Positions 33,418 to 45,369 of a stretch of 64,000 nucleotides of DNA are shown here, one piece after another. Numbering within the stretch: the stretch's first letter is position 1; the number at the start of each line of letters is the position of its first letter. Made by a program: the position numbers and the translations under genes. This stretch comes from Strobilurus pachycystidiatus (Eukaryota > Basidiomycota > Agaricomycetes > Agaricales > Physalacriaceae): contig JAHLMK010000038.1 of NCBI GenBank assembly GCA_019915135.1, positions 58,432 to 122,431 of the forward strand. Direction: 5' to 3'. The notes under the pieces are model-generated. The model worked only from the letters and a program-made list of their open reading frames with translations. It ran no database searches and was not told the DNA's origin.

Positions 33418-33501
33418 CATAGCCAGTCACGATCCGCGTAATTTATAGGCCCTTGGGCCCGTTTTAGCCTAACTTCATCTGTGTGAACCTTGAAGCATTG
33501 G
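33418..33501 (+). repeat. Split direct repeat B2, right end of the Ngaro element
   Basis: 84 bp copy of B1. It is separated from A2 by about 66 bp of unique sequence containing TTGTATGTACTTGTATTAG. Confidence 0.85.
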
Positions 33502-33658
33502 CCTAAGTGAAGACCACTGAGCCGCATCCCCAACGTTTAGTTTTTTCGAACCCTCAAGCTGTCTATGCTAATGACAACCCTTCGTTAGTAATTGTTCAAG
33601 ATATCATAACACAGGACCGTACCCAGTTCAAGTCGCTGTCCTTGTACGTTCGAAGCAA

Positions 33659-34177
33659 TCAAATCAGAGCCGCATCCTCTTGTTTTTGGGTACTGCCGGC
33701 TTCGATGTGAGCATGGAAGGGAATCTGCGAGAACGTCTCAGCGTCAATGGGACCTTCGTGTTGTGCCGCAGCAACAATGGCCTTCCATTGCGGGTCTTTG
33801 GACAAATCGAGCTGGCTGTCACTAGGGCCCTCGTTTTGAGATGGAGTCGAGCGGGGTGTGGATTGGAAGTTCTCCGGGGTCGGCTCTCTGCCATGCCCTG
33901 TGTGCCCAGGCCTTGTACCGTCGGCCCTTGGGTTGGAGTTGTCGGCATGGGGCTCTGGTACCATTGCCGGAAGGTTGGACAGACGACTACGAGTGGAGCG
34001 CGATAAGGCATGTCGACGAGTGTTGGTGTTCTGGGTGAACTGAAAGTCTGGTGTATCCACCAGCATGGGGATCTCTTCCTCCAGTATTACGATAGCATCG
34101 TTAATGAGGGTGTTCTGCGAGAACTGGGAGGAGCGCATGACCGGAGGTGTCGCATTTGAATTTGAAACCAAGAGCAA
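33659..34177 (-). CDS. Hypothetical low-complexity protein (partial)
   Basis: An open frame of about 170 residues. The middle is Pro/Ser/Thr/Arg-rich and disordered, and the C-terminus is more ordered (LDLSKDPQWKAIVAAAQ). No ATG is certain at its 5' end, and a further exon may lie upstream. No domain recognised; could be a chance frame. Confidence 0.3.
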   Translation of the reverse strand: MLLVSNSNATPPVMRSSQFSQNTLINDAIVILEEEIPMLVDTPDFQFTQNTNTRRHALSRSTRSRLSNLPAMVPEPHADNSNPRADGTRPGHTGHGREPTPENFQSTPRSTPSQNEGPSDSQLDLSKDPQWKAIVAAAQHEGPIDAETFSQIPFHAHIEAGSTQKQEDAALI

Positions 34178-34398
34178 TTGCCACTTGATCCCCTGGGCTC
34201 ATCGATTGATCCACTGCACAAAGTCCGTGGTTTCCCTTGTCTAGTAGCACGTTTATCCTGAAGGCCTACTGCTTTCACGAAGTTGTTGGAAGCATAGCTC
34301 TCGAACTCGAACACTTCTGCCTTGCACGCCATCTTCTGTCTAACCACAGAATTGAAGCCAATTGGCAAACTGACATGGATGATCATTCTGGCGTAGCC

Positions 34399-35884
34399 AT
34401 GACAGGCCACCATTTGAATAGCAGAAGGTGCGCTGGAAAATACATTTGTTTCTGCTGGCTGACGTTCTGTCTCCAGCCTGCCTGGATTGCCCGCCGAGAT
34501 TATCGACGCTATCATCAAGCTGGTTTGCACTCAAAAAGGTCGCATAGAGAGCCGAGACGATATCCTGACCGCTGTTCAACTGCGTCTCTTGTCGAAGGCC
34601 TCCGAGCCCTCAGCAACCGCACTTGCATTTTGCATGATTGTCTGCTACGTGCAGGAGGATTGGTCCATCAGACCAAGTGGTGTTCCATGGGGATCTCAGG
34701 CTCACCTACGTGCTGAAGTTTGTCGTCGTTCCGACAGGCGCATGATCAACTTTCCCACTGGTCCCTACAAACCGGCGCACCTCCAGGTATCAACAACCTG
34801 CTTGCAAACTCCAGGAGGGTGAGCACTGCCCTTCGCCACTTCAAGATTACAGGCCTAGATGTCATGGACGGCATGGACGACGTCGATCTGTGGTTCACCT
34901 TACAAGGTTGCCAGAACTTGAAGTACTTGACCTGGGCAAACGTCACCCCTCATCTGCGACCCAACGGGCATGCACTACTTCCCCAGCTAAAGGCTACGGC
35001 TTGGGTGGGTCGTGGTGGTATGAGAGTGGCGGAGTTTCTTTCAAGCTGGGCTCCCAACGCCATCGTCCTCCGCATCCTTGACGAGGATCTCTTCTTCCAA
35101 GGAGAAGATGCAGGACTTACTGGACAACTGTTAGGGAGGGGCATTGTCATCAACAATGGCCAGGAAGCGATTACTCTGACGGCCTTCCCTGATGGTCATG
35201 ACTGGGATTCTATGTATGAAGTCGAACTAGTTCGTCTCCACGCCACTGGTTTACAGGTGCGCTGTGAGGCCAATCCCTTGGACTTCGGGTACGTCGATGA
35301 GTTCTTGGCCTACATTGTTGGACTGGAGCGATTTAAGCTAGAGGTGTCTTGTAAGTCACTGATAAAACCACAGTTTCCCCACTTCTGACATGTCGCTAGG
35401 GAATATCACTTATGTTCGTACCGGCAACGAGCTAGCATTCACAGAGAAACAGTTGGAGAAATGCCAAGAGTGTGTCACCTTGGAGTCCATCCATTTCCGG
35501 TTCTGCTTCCAGGCTGTGGGCGCTCTCCTTGGAGCTTCTCTTGCCAAATTCCCAGCCATTCAATTCGTTCACGCCGATATCTTCTGGTTGTGGGAGGAGT
35601 CCCCATTAGACAGTGGAGCGGTATGGAATCTCTGGGATGGATTGGAGTGCATCTTGATGCGTGGTGGATACGTCTATGTCCGGTGGTCATGGATGAGAGG
35701 CACATCCTGGAGCGGTGCGCCCGTCACTGACAGATGTTGGGAAGAGACTGCACAACTTGTCAGCCATGACTTGCGAAGAGCGTTAGAGGTCAAAGGTGGC
35801 AGCAGGCTCTCATGGGAGTTTGGGAGTGAATACTTACAGAGAGAAGATGACTGTGTGTGGTGGGATGGTGTCGACTCAGGATAG
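34399..35884 (+). CDS. F-box-like, leucine-rich hypothetical protein
   Basis: Exon 1 is 34399-34427 and starts MTGHHLNSR. Intron 34428-34476 (GTGCGC, branch GCTGAC, CTCCAG) leads into an exon with GLPAEIIDAIIKLV, a typical F-box-like start. The middle part continues in a different frame from about 34720 through 35350, with LRR-like segments (FKITGLDVMDG, LKYLTWANVTPHL). Intron 35351-35399 (GTAAGT...GCTAG) joins the last exon 35400-35884 in phase. The junction near 34700-34800 is unresolved: an unrecognised intron or a frameshift. F-box-like proteins usually act as substrate adaptors of SCF ubiquitin ligases; here this is inferred from the N-terminal motif only. Confidence 0.5.
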
Positions 35885-36621
35885 TATCAATTTCTATCTC
35901 GACGAAAGGCTAGTTCACACAATCATGGTTTTGATTGCTTGAATCCCTATCTTGTATGCATACCTTGGGTGGGAGGCTTCGATTGTAAAGTAAACAGGTT
36001 ACATTCATGTCAAGCATACTACATTTCACCGTCCACTTGCTTATACTTATGCGTATTCGTAACCATGACGCTTGTCTCGTAACAACCGGCCCTCAACCAT
36101 GACACGTGCACCGTGATGCACTTATTTGCCTCCAAGTTCCGCTTACTTACCTTTGAACCACGACGTTGTTCCAACTCAAAAGTTCACTGGTCTGTACTTG
36201 TCGCCGGTGTTCCACCAGACAGTGTACTCATTGTTTCTTCGCGCTGTGACAGCTACGGTGTTCCACTACACTGTCCTTTGTCGATTCTCGTGTCGCCGGT
36301 GCTCCACCAGACGCGGAGCTTTTCATATCCTTGTGCTGCACAGACCTCTTATCCAATGTAAGTCTCCCACTTCTTTTTGCAACCCTTCTTCGACGTGTTG
36401 CCTCTATTTTTTTCCCACCGCCGCCACGCTTAGCAGCGCAACGGACGAGTTACCTATGACCGCCCACGCGTTCATTTCGAATTTAGCTGACCATCGCGTC
36501 TGGTAGGTCTACCTCTAAAGCTTCTCGTCGCGCCGCCTACCTACCCTCATTGACGATTCCGGAAATACGCCCACCGTCACTTGAAGACCTCTCGCCGTTA
36601 ACCCCGCTTCATTCCTCCGCA

Positions 36622-37903
36622 ATGTTTGTCGATCTTGGTCCCCTCTCCCCTCTCTCTCCTCTTACGCCCGCACCTCCCAGTCCCCCTCCAGGTCAGTCGC
36701 TCTCTCAAATCACCTCCTCGCCACTCACCCTAATCATCAGGCCCGGATCCAAGTCCTCATGTCAAGAAGATCTATCGTAACTACAAACACAATTACAGCC
36801 AGGACTTGAACGTCTCCCCACTTTGGCCGCGAGATGCTTGGCAAAAAATGATGAAGTTGTTTGATGTCATGGCCCAACCAGAGAATACATGTGTGTCTAC
36901 CGTCCTCTCCCTCGTGCTTAACTCACCAACTCCAGGGCAATCCAACTTCAACATCAACAAGCCTCAGGCCAGCACTCGTGGATTGCCCATTGTGTCCTGG
37001 GACTTCTTTCGTACGATGGAAGACGGCGTCCCACGGCGTGTTGTATCTTTTGATGGGTCTACGCTTGTGGCATACTTTCCAGGGGCTATCACAGGAGGCG
37101 GCCAGGTAATTCCTCCAACCGTGAATGAGCCAACAGAGCCTGATGTATCTCTCAACCTTCCCAGCAACACCTCAATCAGGTCATCGAGAGATACATCGAG
37201 ACAGTCCCACCTAAGGAAGGTGCATCTGCTACTGCGCCCAAAAAGGTTGGCTGCTACCTACAGGTACCTGGGCAACTAACTGGAGAGATATGTGTATCTC
37301 GATGCTGGCATGCGATAGGACAATCTGTATGTGATTTCCTGTTGAACTTCTTTTGCCTCCACCTCATCCCATCTTCCATTCCAGCGAACTGGCCTTGCTG
37401 TACCTAGCAAAGATGGATTCAGTAACACAACCTCCGCTACAGCCACGGCTTGCCTCTGGAAGAGCCTGGAGACTTTGTCATGGCATATCAACGAAGGAAT
37501 TCACCTCCTCGATGAGCCTCTCTACGATGCTCTGACTCTTCTGCGCCAGCAATCTGCGGCCAGACACCCCATTGCCCAAGCCCTTAGTCACATTGACCCA
37601 TTGCTCCTCGAGGGGAGGGAAATCTACTTTAATCGCCAATCTGGGCTCCACACCGACTCGCATGACCCTCCCAAGGGTTTTGCTGTTCTTACCGTCGCTG
37701 GTGGCCCATTCACAGGAGGGTATCTACGTGTGCCCAAGCTCCAAGTACGTCTCCGATTGCACCCAGGCGATCTGATATACCTTCGAGGACGTATCCTCAA
37801 ACACGAGATAGAGCCATGGCAGGGGGGAGTTCGTATCGCTATGCCACACTTTACACATACCAGTTTGTGGCGTGAAGCCGGCCTTGAGCATCTTGTCTTG
37901 TAG
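36622..37903 (+). CDS. 2OG-Fe(II) dioxygenase, probably TET/JBP-like
   Basis: Exons 36622-36691, 36741-36890, 36936-37105, 37165-37293 and 37385-37903 join in phase to 345 residues without a stop. The N-terminus is Pro/Ser/Leu-rich. The C-terminal half (about residues 245-335) has a double-stranded beta-helix pattern: HTD at residues 262-264 (iron ligands His262 and Asp264), the distal ligand His313 in LRGRILKHE, and Arg323 in GGVRIAMPHFTH for 2-oxoglutarate. The GGYLRVPKL...LHPGDLIYLRG strand order fits TET/JBP-like enzymes expanded in basidiomycetes and often linked to KDZ transposons. Such enzymes oxidise 5-methylcytosine or thymine in DNA. The exact substrate here is not shown. The neighbouring CxC gene fits that association. 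Confidence 0.65.
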
Positions 37904-38646
37904 ATTATATTGGTCTTAGTTGTCACTCGTTGTTCTTTGTAGTGTTACATCTTTTGTCATATGGTTTTGTTCGTGCCAAAGCAATGAATTACACTTGAAT
38001 TATCCTTTCAAATTGTCAAGGGTGAAAAATAGTAAGGCGTTGACTATTAGTGAATGGAATGCCACGACAAACACCTGTGTGATAGAGTGATTCTGTGACT
38101 ACCTGCAAGCAAGCAGTGGCCAGTGGCAGATTTCACTGAGTTCACGCACTACATCCTTTGTTTAGTACGTGGTATCACTCACACTCCAAGAATCCTCACG
38201 TTCTTTCCCACCAACTTTCGAATTCTCGCTGTCTTGATCCATGAGTTGTCTTGTTAATATGCGCTTACGTCAAAGCATAACCTCGGCAGTCACACGACTA
38301 CACCTCTTTCTCTCGATCTTCTATCACCAATTCGTGCCCTCCCATTATTTCTTTCCAAACCGTTCCTGTTTGCTATGTCGTCTACATGACGGACAAAAAT
38401 AATCACTTGCGAGGACTCAAGAACGCGCATGGACGGACCACGGCTCGACGGACCGCGCATGAACGAACGCAAGCTGAGTGCTCATACTCGAGCTCCCTCC
38501 TCCCGCCCTGGATTTCTGGGATACCGACGTTGACCGGGACCCTTTGTGCGAGCCGCCGCAACGATGGATACTACGGCTACGCACCAAGGTGAGCCGCTTC
38601 ATGCCCTGGGCCCAAGTCATTTGTACTGAACAAATGGTCGATTTCC
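37904..38646. other. Intergenic, no supported gene
   Basis: About 740 bp between the plus-strand dioxygenase gene and the minus-strand CxC gene, so both genes end here. Short frames only. Confidence 0.4.
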
Positions 38647-41085
38647 TTAGGCTTTGCCTGCCCCATTTCTTCCTGCTGCAGCTTCCCGCTCTTGGCCTGC
38701 CCAGGTCCCATCCCAGTACTCGGTTGGGAGGATCATGGGATGGTAGCCTTTGGTCTCCAAGTTTTTGGCCACGATCTTGTTATGAACCATGATCATGTTG
38801 TCCATGAAGAAGTTGAAGCTGTAGCGCACATTCAACATGCGATTCAAAAACGTGGTCAGTCACCACCTGCCTTCTAAACGACATCTCTTTGACAATGGTC
38901 TGGTAGGCGCCGTACCAGACGTTTGTTTCTTCACAAGCCAAGGAATTGAATACACACCGACCCGCCTCGTTGAAGATCTCCCTGCAAAGGGCCGGATTAC
39001 AGTGGACATTACAAAACTTGTCACTCTCCGCATGACACTTTGCGCCATGAAAAATGTCAAGTAAGTAACGACATCTTTCCGTCAGTCGGATGTACCCATG
39101 CTTATGCAGATGCTCTAGCAAATGGCACGCTTTATCGAAGAATATAACGTCCGGAAAGGCCTCAGGTAGATGTTGGGGGAACAATGTCTCTATGAATGTC
39201 TGCCACATGTCACCCTTAGTTGGATCCACTACATGCAATGACATACTCACTCGCTGTGCCTTCACTCCTTCAGCCCGGAAGAAAGAGTTCCTCCCTACGA
39301 TCATCCCACAGGGCCGGACAGCAACTTGGTCGTTGTGAATGTACCTCGTACGCGTCAGCACCTTCCGGCGCTTCTTCCAACCGTTATCTTTGACTGCACC
39401 GCCTGCTGAGCTAGATGGTTTCACTACATTGTCGTCGCTCTCGGAGTCCTCATCAGAATTATCCTGGTCCTCCCCGGCGATACAGTGGTCGTCTGGATTT
39501 GACATCAAGTGAGCATCGAGGTTCCTCTGCGGACGGGGGTCAGCTGGAACTCGCGCTGCCCTACAATGCAGTTTGTTTGTGGAGGACCGTAGATTGGCTG
39601 CCTCCTCAGCCTCTAAAGCCATGTGGTGGGGATCTGAACATGCACGCCTCCCGGGTGCATGATCGTTGGCGCAGCTGATGTGGAAGCACTTCATCCTGCA
39701 AACGGCGTGAACGGGGCAGAACTTGTCTTTGGGAGATTCAAGTGGGACGATACATGGCAGGCCCGATTCATTTGGGCCCACAGAGCAACACGGGGGGACC
39801 AATGGAGACTCCATCAAAAACACAAGCATGCAACCTCTCTGTATCAATTCCTCGTCAGCACAATGGCAGCTGGAGGCTTATCACTCACGAATTGCGCCAT
39901 CGTCATTTTGACAAAGCTTGAAGCAAAGGTTGCACACATGGCCATACATTGGTTGGCCTGGTCCAGCCAGCGCTAGGTTCCGCTCGTCAATGAGAGCATC
40001 GAAACGTTGGGCTTGTTCCCCAAGATGAGGGACTGTGATACACCTCTCGCTCTCCATCGACAAATCCATCCATTTATAGAGCCCGAGCAGCCAGAATGTA
40101 TCCCAGACAACCTCACCGTTCAACGTCCATGAGAGATACGATCCTTGCGCCCAAGGCCTTTCTGAAAGCTCCAGATTATAGACTGTACAAATGCCAACCG
40201 ACGAAGCACTAAACACTCGATCACCACCGCCGTCTTCGCCAATGGTGTCTGTCACTCACTGTTGAACGGCCATTTGGTACCTCCAGTGCTCTGCCAATTC
40301 TCTCTCAACAAACACGGTTTTGTCTGCATTGATGTATCGAGGGATTCCTGAATAATACACTCTCACCGGGGCGGTACTGTCTGCATTCCGAACCTAATAG
40401 CATGGCCAGAAATACGTCTTGCACTCTGTTCATCATCATCACACTGCAACGACCAGGGTGAATGGACTATGTGCTCACTTCGGCAATATTTAGAGATGGC
40501 CCAGACCGGTTGAATACCATTCGCCTTTGTGAAGAGTTTACTTTCTACGGGTTTGTTCTTCAACTGCTGCAAAGCGAGTTTCGGGCAGTTCGGGCATAGC
40601 TTCATAGGTGGCGTCAGCACGCGCACACCTTAACAAGAGTACATCAGCCTGTGGTCGTTGGCAGTGGCTCGTACGAAGCCTTACCTGTTCTTTGACTGCC
40701 GCCGAATTTGGCCAACAACAGTTCGATGTCTTTGGGTTGAGGAAGCTGAATGAGCTCGTCCATTGTATCGCGGACAACAAGCCACATCTCGTCCACCTGA
40801 GCCACAGACCAATCCAATGCTAGACATATAGTAACCACCAGCGACTCTGGTAACGTTACAGCCCAGAGGCCTGATGCGTCGTGAAGCGATTTGGCATGGA
40901 GAGTCACTATCCCAACAAAGGTTTGAAAGGTCGAGGTGGTCAAGTCCTTCGCCCAGGAGTATTGATGGAGGGAAGTTGTAAGCTCGAGGAGGAGCATTTC
41001 TGCCCGCCCCAAGGCCGGGGTGGTGGCAGCAAGAAAGCCTTCGCAGCGTTCGACGAAAACTTTTTCACCCTACAGGTCGGATATT
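38647..41085 (-). pseudogene. CxC5/CxC6-type cysteine-cluster protein (KDZ-associated), frameshifted
   Basis: Read right to left. A first exon (from about 41085 after an acceptor CTGTAG) ends LLLAKFGGSQ. After intron GTAAGG...TTAAG comes a cysteine motif KLCPNCPKL. Then VYYSGIPRYINADKTVFVEREL and, after another intron, VYNLELSERPW to MYGHVCNLC (CxC5-like part). The final part has VFDGVSIG, PPCCSV and several C-x-C/H pairs (CPVHAVC, CFHISC, ACSDPHH). It continues CGMIVGRNSFFRAE and FDKACHLLEHLH, then a C-terminus AKCHAESDKFC (CxC6-like). DGVSIG and PPCCSV lie in different frames, separated by a C6 run at about 39792-39797. One base too many breaks the gene unless the run is a sequencing error. 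These proteins accompany KDZ DNA transposons; no KDZ transposase is seen here. Confidence 0.6.
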
Positions 41086-41156
41086 CTGCATCACATAACA
41101 CATGTCTTGGGATAAACGAGTGACATTGGGTGGTATCTACTGCACTGTAACCATTG

Positions 41157-43224
41157 CTAGCGTGCTGCTTTGACTCCTGCATTTGCCCATTCATCAATGA
41201 CCTTCTTTGCTCTCGCTGAAGGTGTGAACGCAATGCCCGGTGGCCTTATAGCGAGCAGTTCTTTCCAAGCCCTCTCCGCACTAATGGGTGCTTCCCACCC
41301 TTTTTTTGAAGAGCTCTGGACTAGCGCCTCAACATCTTTACTGAATTGTTTAAACTGAGCATCATCACTGTCGACAATTTTCATCAGCCTCCCAAGTTCG
41401 CTCAAGTCTGTCAGCCAGCCTGAGCTACAATTGAAGATGGCGCACTTCCGGTTATTAGTCAATTGGGCGGTGAGCGTCTCTGACATAAACATCAGTAAGT
41501 CACAATGGTTCGAATCCGCATTAGCACAAACTCACTCTCGTCTTTGAACTCAGGATACTCAGCCAGTTTCAAATCAGCCAGTTTATTGATTTCGTAGGCT
41601 TCCAACACTAAGGGCGCCCACACCCTTAGTTGATTCCAGGTCGCAGCGCGGCTACTGGCTCGGCCGGTGGTCTTCTTGGCTTCATGAAAAGCCCTGATCT
41701 GTTTACACACAGTCGCAGTGTGCTTATCCTGAGTGAGGAAGTACTGGATGAAGTACTCCGCTGCTGATTCACGACGCATGACTCTTGGGGCAAGGTTCGA
41801 AGTCTTCACTGGAACCTACAATCATCAGAGACGTTGAAACCGGAGATTGTGGATGTCAACTCACGACTATGTTGCCCAAACTGAGATGGATGGAGTGATG
41901 GAGTCCTTGTGCGTCGACTTCAGTCACCAGGGGCAGCCATATCTCTCCATTGCCAGCGCTGGCCCACTCGGCAGGGGGAAACTTCTCAATGCTCAAATTA
42001 ATGTGGTAGAAATCCTTCCCCCAGACTCCCACGTTCAGTTCATCATCATGTCCGTCGTGCTCGTCGAAGCGCAGGAATGGTTGAATGAATGGCCGGAAAT
42101 GTGTTCCACTGATGAGCGCAAGACTGAACGGGCAGATGTTAGTCATGGTCATCCCGAATAAATCCTGCAGATACATATCAAGCGCCTTGCAGAGCGCACG
42201 TGCATAGATGCCACGCTGGCCGGTAACGCCACACTCTGTCTTGGTGAAGTCCACTGGAACATTGGCCATCCCGGAGACGTTCCTGGCATCCCCAATTACA
42301 AGCTCATCTTGGTCACGTTTGTCTTTCACGACGAGGAGAATGTGCTCCATGTGTTCGTCTGCACAAGGTGGCGTCGTTTGAAGGAATCGAGCGTTGACAT
42401 AGGCCAGTGTTGCTTCATCTGCTTCATTGACGCCTCGGGGAGCAAAGTTTCCGTCTTGCCGGAGAACGAAGCGGGCTTCATCTACAGCGACGTCAGTCAT
42501 AGATCGACCTCAGTTTAGGGAATCTTGTCTTTGCACCGCTGTTATCCGGGTCGAGACGGCGCTTTTTGGCAGCTGATACAGGTATGAGGTCTGGGTCTGT
42601 TTGGCGGTGGTGGAAGGATTGTGCCAGTGGTTCAAAGTCCATCTGTTGGGTGGGTCCCTCTGTGTCCGCCTGGTCGTCATGGTCGAAGGATTGGGCTGGG
42701 GGTTTCTGTTCAAACTCAGGTTTCGATTCGAACTCCATGTCTCCATCGTGTCTCTCGTTGGGTCCCTCCCCTTGAGCGGGAGCGCGCCGCATATTCGATG
42801 TATCCCCTCCATGAGATCCCGCCGGGGTTTCGATCCAGGTGTCCATAGGGTTCACCGTCGTGGGCGGAACTGCAGCTGAAGGTGGAACTGGAGCTGAAGG
42901 CGGACCTGCCGCTGTGCACGATGCTTTCAATGTCTTGTCGTAGGGAAAGTCTTGCTCCCTGTACTCAAAGCTGCAGAGCAATGTCTCCAAGGGACTCTGT
43001 GGCTTGTTGTCTTTGATATTACACCACCAAACACGATGCTCCGCTTTATTGACGGCCAGTGCTTTGACAACCTTACTTCTGAAAGTGGGGAAAGACACAG
43101 ACTGGGTCTCTTGTGTCAAGCCCAGATAATCGCTCAGTTTCTGTGCAGACCACTCAATTCGATGACACCGTGCAGTCAACACCAGGAAGTGACAGACCTC
43201 AATTTGCGGCTTTTTCAGATGCAT
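41157..43224 (-). CDS. Multi-exon hypothetical protein
   Basis: The ATG at 43224 opens a 243-residue frame with a folded N-terminus (KLSDYLGLTQET...) and a Pro/Gln/Glu-rich linker. A second frame begins in the overlap ATGACTGA at 42493-42500 and runs to 41870. It joins in phase through GTGAGT...GATTGTAG to the exon starting VPVKTSNLAPRVMRR, then through GTGAGT...ATGTCAG to the last exon ending at 41157. Whether the first two frames are one protein (short shift) or two genes is unresolved. Upstream, a further coding-looking block (43870-43760, TYVDLRNERKLVQETW) ends in GTGAGC and may be an earlier exon. No domain recognised. It resembles multi-exon hypotheticals near KDZ-type loci. Confidence 0.5.
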
Positions 43225-45369
43225 CCTTCGTGGACAATCAGCTATATGCTATGACAGAGAGAATGAATGAGACATACAGGTCTTTGTTCTGGAGGAGAAC
43301 CATACCTTTCATAAGGTGTGAGGTGTAATTGTCCGTCATGTCGGGATAGGTCGGTATCGAGTGGGAGGTGACTCAATCACGCTTGGAAACAGCCAATGGT
43401 CCGTGCGTATCCACGCAACCCTCGTGGGAAGTAAATGTATAGTTGCATCAAATGCTCCCTTAGCTTCGAACAGACAGGTTCTCCCCAGTTGAAAGCCAGC
43501 GCTTGTAACAAATTTCTTGTATTTACGATTACATCTGGGGCTGCGGTATATTGACTGTTGCTCGGACTTTCACCTGGGCCAAAATCTCACTCCATTCTCC
43601 GCCGGGTCTTCTCCCCAGCCTGGCGATACCAAGCGCCAATTTGCGATTCTCCCTCAGCATTTTCAAGTTGTCGTTGAGTGTCAACTTGGCGTACACAGGG
43701 TGTGCCTCCTACAAAAGAACAATTCAGCACATTGTCTGTTAAACGCCACGCAGAGCTCACCGTCGTCTTGAATAACTTCTTCAGGGTGCCAATCCAGGTC
43801 TCTTGAACCAATTTCCTTTCATTCCGAAGATCAACATAAGTGTCCAAGAACTCGATGGTGTCGATGGCGTAGGTGAAAGGGAATGAAGTTCTGGAATTGA
43901 GGGGGGGAGGTTTGTGTGGCCGATCTGTGGGTACCTGTGGACCTTATGTAGTTGGGCTAGAGGAAACATTATTGGTAAGAACATCTTGTATACCTTGTGA
44001 GATATCACTCACGCCTCTACGACAGGGTTAGCCGGAGCCGCCGTTCTCTGTGTTGCCGTTGGGATGGCCTCCAGTCAATCATTCAATTCTCTCAGCTCTT
44101 TATCGCTGGTAATTTCGGTTCTATCTTCCCATTCTGGGTCTGAATCGTCCTCTAATGCTCTGTGGACCATATGAGGAGTAAAATCATCATTAAGGCAGAG
44201 TCTACAACACTTATGATTCGGGGTTCGCTCGCTTCCCTAACACGGAGGGACCTTCTTCGCCAAGATCCCAACGACCAGGAGGGGGGATCGGGTAGTAGTC
44301 CCGGCATGCCAAGAGATTTATTCGCTGATGAGGATTGACTTTCAACCGTTCTGCCATCTCTATTCACTGGGATGGTCGCCCTCGCCGCCAGTGAAGGAAA
44401 CTGTCTTCTGGTTTCTCCAGCACCCTCAGTCATTCATGGTCCCATACTACGAGAAACGGCCAAACGCCCTTCTTCAAGATTAACTTGATAACGGGCCCCA
44501 CACGCTCACCGGACCGGAGTCGGATGAGTACACACCAACGACGGCAGAGTTGTCACCTACTTTGTTCCAGCATCAAATAAAGACAACACAGTCCTCCAAT
44601 TTCCGCCACGTTTCCGCCATGTTTGGGGTCGGTGTGGAGAATACCTTCCTCTGGGCAAAGGTTCCAACGTTGATAGTGTTGATCCCACCTTTGTACAGAG
44701 CTTGTAGGAGTAAAGGGCCACAGTTGACTCCGGCGGTTTGACGAAATGCGGTTTCCTGAGATCGTTGGGCTGCCTGCGTGTCTTCGTCGTTAACAACGAC
44801 AACCTGGAGATTGTGGGCCGGACACTGCACATGTCGCAGTCTGGCATCCCTTGCTCTTGCAAGCAGAGTGCTCTTGCAACAATCCTTGCAAAGGAATCAG
44901 GGGTTTTGGCCTGTGTCCAGAATAAACCAGTAGGAGGACACGCTTGGGTTCGCGGCTTTTGGGGAGAAGCAGGGGGAGTGAGAATGGTACCAGACATGGC
45001 GGTGTCTTGTTGTGGAACCAGACAAGTTGTGTCTGGCAGTGAGACTGACGTCTGCTACGGACTTTTGGTGATCTCGTTCGGTGAGTGCTTAGATCGACCG
45101 GTAACTTCGCATTATGTTGACTGGTGTTAGTGGTTTAGTAACCGTTCTGACTGGTTTGCCTTGTCAGATTACAACCATAGCGGGCCAGACAGGGAACAAT
45201 CTGCAACACAAGACTGGATTGCTGCGGTATATCTCTGGTCACCGAGAGAAGTACGAGAAGGGCACCAAGTGATTATTAAAATAAAGCATAATAATATGCG
45301 TACAAAAAGAAACTCTACAAAATGCAAGTCTACAAAATGAAAGTCTGCGAAAAAAAGGTCTATGTGGCT
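43225..45369. other. Possible further minus-strand exons, unresolved
   Basis: Coding-looking minus-strand blocks occur at about 43760-43890 and 44557-44997. Neither can be joined confidently to a gene, and stops separate them. The block 44152-44433 has several stops in the alternative frames. I see no recognisable domain. Confidence 0.25.

Larger units (their letters stand above)
26823..33501 (+). mobile_element. Ngaro/DIRS-type tyrosine-recombinase retrotransposon, apparently intact
   Basis: Three overlapping ORFs (Gag-like, reverse transcriptase-RNase H, tyrosine recombinase) lie inside split direct repeats. A1 (26823-27860) is repeated as A2 (32314-33351). B1 (32230-32313) is repeated as B2 (33418-33501). 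The order A1-ORFs-B1-A2-B2 is the arrangement known for PAT and Ngaro elements, which integrate by a recombinase and leave no target duplication. The absence of a methyltransferase domain favours Ngaro over DIRS/PAT. All three ORFs are open and the repeats look near-identical, so insertion is recent. Confidence 0.9.

Noticed and set aside
41505..41518. GGTTCGAATCC as a tRNA B box
   Set aside because: It lies inside an intron of the minus-strand gene, with no A box, and no cloverleaf can be drawn.
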